Shown: positions 51,649 through 55,069 of the stretch, in pieces
Numbering within the stretch: position 1 is the stretch's first letter
How the letters are laid out: every line of letters starts with the position of its first letter
From: Thiohalocapsa marina
Lineage (GTDB): Bacteria; Pseudomonadota; Gammaproteobacteria; Chromatiales; Chromatiaceae
NCBI RefSeq assembly: GCF_008632335.1
Contig: NZ_VWXX01000025.1
Location: 1-55,069, forward strand
DNA length: 55,069 bases
Direction of reading: 5' to 3'
Notes under the pieces: generated by a model
Seen by the model: only the letters and a program-made list of their open reading frames with translations
Databases searched by the model: none
What the model was told of the DNA's origin: nothing
Made by a program: the position numbers and the translations under genes

Positions 51649-52428
51649 TCACCTCGGCCGCCCCCGCACCGTGCCGGCGGCATCGGCGACCCGGTTGCCG
51701 GCCCCCAGTAGCAGATGGTGCAAGACGAGATAGCCGAACAGCACCAGAAAGCCTGAGGTGACCACGTCGCTGACGAAGTGGCCGCCGGCGGCAATGCGCG
51801 CCAGGCCGACCAGCAGCGCATACAGCGTTGCCAGCAGCACCCAGCCGGAGTGCGGCCCGCTCAGCACGGCAGCCACGCCGATGAGATAGAAGGCCGCCGC
51901 CGCATGACCGGAGCTGAAGGCGCCGCCGCGCTGGTCGCTGCGGACGAAGGGCGGGGTGAATGTGCGCTGGCCGCCAAACTCCGTCACCTGTACCGGGCGT
52001 GCCCGGCCCCAGTGTTCCTTGAACACCTGGTTCACCAGCAGCCCGGGCAACAGCGCCAGCAGACACAGCAGCAGCACCAGGCGGCGGCCGTCGAAACCGA
52101 GCAGGGCCCGCCCCTTGACACGGTTGAACAGCCACAGGCCGATCAGCCCGAGATTGACCGTGACCATCAGCACGGGCACGGAATGGTAGAGCAGCTGCTC
52201 CCAGGCCTGGCCGCGCAGCGTGAAACCGGCGCCGGGGGTGTAGAACAGTCCGCTGAGGGCCAGGTCGATCTGCGGGAAGGCCAGCATCAGGTCTGCGAAG
52301 GCAAAGAATGCGATCAGCGCGGCTATCGGGATGCCCAGCAGGCGAGCGCTGGCGCCTTGCGCTCTGGCGGCCGTGGGTGTCCGGCCGGTAGCGCTTGAAC
52401 CGGCGCGGCGCAAACCGGCGTTGCTCAA
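51649..52428 (-). CDS. PAP2-family membrane phosphatase
   Basis: A 259-residue protein with about six helices. The three PAP2 motifs are KEHWGRARP, FSSGHAAA and RIAAGGHFVSDVV, so it should dephosphorylate a lipid phosphate (undecaprenyl-PP, lipid A or phosphatidic acid) on the periplasmic side. No ATG fits. The likely start is TTG overlapping the stop of the DUF5989 gene (TTGA), implying coupled translation. It lies in the carbamoyltransferase cluster, where recycling of an undecaprenyl carrier or lipid A 1-phosphate removal would be natural roles. Confidence 0.85.
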   Translation of the reverse strand: MSNAGLRRAGSSATGRTPTAARAQGASARLLGIPIAALIAFFAFADLMLAFPQIDLALSGLFYTPGAGFTLRGQAWEQLLYHSVPVLMVTVNLGLIGLWLFNRVKGRALLGFDGRRLVLLLCLLALLPGLLVNQVFKEHWGRARPVQVTEFGGQRTFTPPFVRSDQRGGAFSSGHAAAAFYLIGVAAVLSGPHSGWVLLATLYALLVGLARIAAGGHFVSDVVTSGFLVLFGYLVLHHLLLGAGNRVADAAGTVRGRPR

Positions 52429-52577
52429 AACAGCGTGTAGATGAAGGGCGCCACCGCAGAGCCCTGGGCCAGCACGATGAGCGCGCCGAGCAGCAGCATC
52501 ACGATGATGATCGGGGCCAGCCAGAACTTCTTGCGTGCGCGCATGAAGCCCCACAGGTCTTTCAGCAGGTCCAGCAT
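52425..52577 (-). CDS. DUF5989 small membrane protein
   Basis: A 50-residue single-helix protein: a short amphipathic start (MLDLLKDLWGFMRARKKFW), a membrane helix (LAPIIIVMLLLGALIVLAQG) and a conserved SAVAPFIYTLF end. This matches the tiny proteins found beside SxtJ-like proteins and carbamoyltransferases in envelope gene clusters. Its ATG overlaps the SxtJ stop by one base, and its stop overlaps the PAP2 start. Confidence 0.85.
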   Translation of the reverse strand: MLDLLKDLWGFMRARKKFWLAPIIIVMLLLGALIVLAQGSAVAPFIYTLF

Positions 52578-52984
52578 CAGTAGGGATTCTCCATGGAATC
52601 GGGGGTGTAGGGGCGGCTTGGCTCGCGGTAGCTGTCGCGCTGCGGCGCGGGGCGCCGCCGCATCGGGTCGTACCGGGTGAGGCGCATCACCAGCCCCGCC
52701 GGGACGAACACCAGAAAGAACACCAGGCCGAGGATCAGCGGCGTGGTGACCCGACTGAGCAGCAGGCCGATGCGCATCCAGCCGCGGTAGACCGGCCGCA
52801 GGCTGTTCGGCGCCAGCAGGCCCCAGAGCACCAGCACTGCCGCCAGCGGCCAGGGCCAGAGCGGAAAGCCGAAGTCGAAGAGCCAGGGCAGCAACAGGCC
52901 GAACAGGCCGGCGACGATGGCCCCGGTGGTCAGCGCGAACTGACGCAGGCCCTTGCGGTCGAGCTCAGGGATGACGTGCTGCAT
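52577..52984 (-). CDS. SxtJ-like membrane protein
   Basis: A 135-residue protein with three or four hydrophobic segments (ALTTGAIVAGLFGLLLPWL; WPLAAVLVLWGLLAP; LSRVTTPLILGLVFFLVFVPAGLVMRL). A proline/arginine-rich cytoplasmic tail includes YDPMRRRP, a feature of the SxtJ family. The biochemical role is unknown. Genes of this type regularly accompany carbamoyltransferase and DUF5989 genes. It starts 10 bp after the carbamoyltransferase stop. Confidence 0.85.
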   Translation of the reverse strand: MQHVIPELDRKGLRQFALTTGAIVAGLFGLLLPWLFDFGFPLWPWPLAAVLVLWGLLAPNSLRPVYRGWMRIGLLLSRVTTPLILGLVFFLVFVPAGLVMRLTRYDPMRRRPAPQRDSYREPSRPYTPDSMENPY

Positions 52985-52994
52985 GGCCTTGGCC

Positions 52995-54839
52995 TCAGTC
53001 CAGTTCGAAGGTGCGCTGCCAGTCGTCGTCCGCCGGCGCCGGCGGCTGATCGGCCTTGAGCAACAGGCAGTTCTCCAGCACCAGTGCGTCCATCTCGGTG
53101 CGCATGAAACAGCGGTAGGCGTCCTGCGGCGAGCCGACGATGGGCTCGCCGCGGACGTTGAACGAGGTGTTCACCAGCAGCGGGCAGCCGGTGCGCGCGG
53201 CGAAGGCCGAGAGCAGCCGGTGGAAGCGGGGATTGGTCTCGCGGTGCACTGTCTGCAACCGGGCGGAATAATCCACATGGGTCACGGCCGGCACCTCGGA
53301 GCGCGGCACCTTGAGCCGGTCGATGCCGAATAGCTGCTGTTGAGCGTCGGTCATGGGCAGGCGCCTGGCCTCGGCCACCGGCGCCACCAGCAGCATGTAG
53401 GGGCTGGGGCCTGTGTGCTCGAACCAGTCCGACACCTGCTCCGCGAGCACCGCCGGTGCAAACGGCCGGAACGACTCGCGGTACTTGATCTTGAGGTTCA
53501 TCACCGACTGCATGCGGGGGCTGCGTGGATCGCCGAGGATGGAGCGCCCGCCGAGGGCACGGGGTCCGAACTCCATCGGCCCCTGGAACCAGCCCACCAC
53601 CTGCTCGTCGGCCAGCAGCTGGGCCAGGCGGTCCATCAGCTGGTCGTCGTCCAGGCGCTGCCAGGGGATGTCGTTTGCCTGCAGGTAGGCCTCGATGGCG
53701 GCGTTGCTGAACGCCGGACCGAGATAGGCGCCGCGCATGCGATCGGTGTCGCTGCCGGTGCGGGGTTGTTGCAGGTATTCGTGCCAGACCGACAGGGCGG
53801 CACCCAGGGCGCCCCCGGCATCGCCGGCGGCGGGCTGGATCCAGAGGTCCTTGAACGGTCCCTCGCGCCACAGGCGGCCGTTGGCGACGCAGTTCAGCGC
53901 GACGCCGCCGGCCAGGCACAGGTGGTCCACGTCCAGTTCCCGCTGCACCGTGCGCCCCAGGCGCAGAACGACCTCTTCGGTCACTGCCTGCACCGATGCG
54001 GCCAGGTCCATCTCGCGCTGGGTGACCGGGGATTCCGGCTGCCGCGGCGGGCCGCCGAACAGGCGGTCGAAGGCCTTGCTGGTCATGGTCAGCCCGTTGG
54101 CGTAGTTGAAATAGCGCATGTCCATGCGGAAGGTGCCGTCGTCCTTCAGTGCCAGCAGGTGGTCCAGGATCTGGTCGCGGAACCTGGGCTCGCCGTAGGG
54201 GGCAAGGCCCATCAGTTTGTATTCGCCGGAGTTGACCTTGAACCCGGTGAAGTAGGTAAAGGCGGAGTAGAGCAGGCCGAGTGAATGCGGAAACGGGATC
54301 TCCCAGCAGGGGGTCAGGCGGTTGCCTTCGCCGAGCCAGACCGAGGTGGTGGCCCATTCGCCGACGCCGTCCATGCACAGCACGGCGGCGCGCTCGAACG
54401 GGCTGGGAAAGAAGGCGGATGCCGCATGGGCCTGGTGATGCTGGGTGAACAGCAGCGGCGGCAGGGCGTCCTTGCGCAGGTCGCCCAGGGCGGCCAGTTC
54501 CTGCTTGAGCAGGTCCTTGAGGAAGAGTTTTTCTTTCAGCCAGATCGGCATGGCGGTCAGGAACGAGCGCAGGCCGCGGGGGGCATAGGCCAGGTAGGTC
54601 TCCAGCAGGCGCTCGAACTTGATCAGCGGTTTGTCGTAGAAGACGACGTGGTCCAGGTCGGCCAGCCGCAGGCCGCCCTGCTCCAGGCAGCAGGCGATGG
54701 CGTCCGCGGGGAAGCCGGCGTCGTGCTTCTTGCGCGAGAAGCGCTCTTGCTGGGCGGCGGCGACGATCTCGCCGTCGCGCACCAGGCACGCAGCGCTGTC
54801 ATGGTAGTATGCCGAGATTCCGAGGATGTTGACTGCCAT
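52995..54839 (-). CDS. Carbamoyltransferase (NodU/TobZ/CmcH family)
   Basis: A 614-residue enzyme that transfers a carbamoyl group from carbamoyl phosphate, via carbamoyl-AMP, to a hydroxyl of a sugar or other small molecule. The N-terminal Kae1-like domain has ILGISAYYHDSAACLV, the metal site HHQAHAASAFF, and VLCMDGVGEW. The middle has NSGEYKLMGLAPYG, FNYANGLTMT and LAGGVALNCVANG. The YrdC-like C-domain has FGPRALGGRSILGDPR and VNTSFNVRGEPIV. The acceptor is unknown. It is first in the SxtJ/DUF5989/PAP2 run, so the product is probably an envelope glycan or lipid. Confidence 0.93.
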   Translation of the reverse strand: MAVNILGISAYYHDSAACLVRDGEIVAAAQQERFSRKKHDAGFPADAIACCLEQGGLRLADLDHVVFYDKPLIKFERLLETYLAYAPRGLRSFLTAMPIWLKEKLFLKDLLKQELAALGDLRKDALPPLLFTQHHQAHAASAFFPSPFERAAVLCMDGVGEWATTSVWLGEGNRLTPCWEIPFPHSLGLLYSAFTYFTGFKVNSGEYKLMGLAPYGEPRFRDQILDHLLALKDDGTFRMDMRYFNYANGLTMTSKAFDRLFGGPPRQPESPVTQREMDLAASVQAVTEEVVLRLGRTVQRELDVDHLCLAGGVALNCVANGRLWREGPFKDLWIQPAAGDAGGALGAALSVWHEYLQQPRTGSDTDRMRGAYLGPAFSNAAIEAYLQANDIPWQRLDDDQLMDRLAQLLADEQVVGWFQGPMEFGPRALGGRSILGDPRSPRMQSVMNLKIKYRESFRPFAPAVLAEQVSDWFEHTGPSPYMLLVAPVAEARRLPMTDAQQQLFGIDRLKVPRSEVPAVTHVDYSARLQTVHRETNPRFHRLLSAFAARTGCPLLVNTSFNVRGEPIVGSPQDAYRCFMRTEMDALVLENCLLLKADQPPAPADDDWQRTFELD

Positions 54840-55069
54840 GCAGGCTCGCTGGGGCTGGAGTCTTACGGGATGCGGGGGCCAAGGCTGGCAGAGTATACCT
54901 GAGATCGCCGGCCGCGGCGCTTGCCGGCTGAAGTTTGAAGTTTGAAGTCCCGGAGGCTGGTGGCTTAAGGTTCCGAGGGGCGGTCTGCCGGGCTGGGTGG
55001 CGGCGGTCGGGGGACGCCGTGAATCCGTCCCTGGAGGCTTCACGATCGCGTCCTGCGATCGAGACCCCC
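54840..55069. repeat. Terminal spacer with heptamers and a cut palindromic element
   Basis: GAAGTTT occurs in tandem (54930-54943, then GAAGTCC), followed by GGAGGCTGGTGGCTT. The left arm and inner hairpins of the 116-bp element run from 54982 to the window end, where the right arm is cut off. No gene is visible. The promoter of the carbamoyltransferase cluster should lie in the first 90 bp but was not identified. Confidence 0.75.

Overview
The window is 55 kb of high-GC chromosome from a gammaproteobacterium, probably a Chromatiales/Ectothiorhodospiraceae-type respiratory or sulfur-oxidising organism. That placement is an inference. It rests on the petABC-sspA-sspB and yebC-ruvCAB gene orders, zapD, a DsrE-like exported protein, several c-type cytochromes and a RegB/RegA redox two-component pair. 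I recognised no rRNA, tRNA or CRISPR array.

Layout. 1-2.5 kb: DsrE-like periplasmic protein, an AT-rich spacer with a repeated TATACTGTC-like motif, and a methyltransferase. 2.5-8.3 kb: alanine dehydrogenase, a tartronate-semialdehyde reductase-type enzyme, two small genes, and a DegP-type protease. These are separated by long repeat-laden spacers, one of which contains homopolymer-rich sequence that looks like an assembly artefact. 8.3-10.5 kb: an OmpR-type regulator with its histidine kinase. 10.5-14.2 kb: a ProVWX-type glycine betaine transporter. 14.4-18.4 kb: a porin divergent from an MscS channel fused to a cNMP-type domain, then a YceI protein. 18.7-21.8 kb: rpe-gph-trpE. 22-26.5 kb: a decayed fragment, a diheme and a pentaheme cytochrome c, and a sigma-54 activator. 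26.8-34.5 kb: a MoxR/DUF58/DUF4381/Bat operon. 34.6-39.7 kb: ybgI, cytochrome bc1 (petABC), sspA and sspB. 39.7-44.1 kb: yebC-ruvC-ruvA-ruvB-DUF3301 divergent from zapD. 44.3-48.7 kb: an OprC/NosA-like copper receptor converging on regA/regB. 48.7-54.8 kb: a surface-modification cluster (carbamoyltransferase, SxtJ-like, DUF5989, PAP2 phosphatase, lipoprotein, GT39).

How the parts may work together. The best candidate for a new regulated system is at 22.4-26.5 kb. A PAS-containing sigma-54 activator is followed by a near-perfect dyad (24886-24904), a -24/-12 promoter with correct GG/GC spacing (24807-24822), and then the pentaheme and diheme cytochromes. A second candidate is the overlapping carbamoyltransferase/SxtJ/DUF5989/PAP2 run with a GT39 transferase, which looks like a lipid-linked envelope glycan modification pathway. 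A third theme is redox and copper: bc1, a RegBA pair with the expected quinone and cysteine motifs, and a receptor carrying a CxxxM...HxM copper-site pattern.

The spacers are unusually structured. They hold a 116-bp palindromic element in several copies, a three-hairpin element found 3' of genes, CTCTGCG repeats, heptamer tandems and an 11-bp tandem array upstream of petABC.
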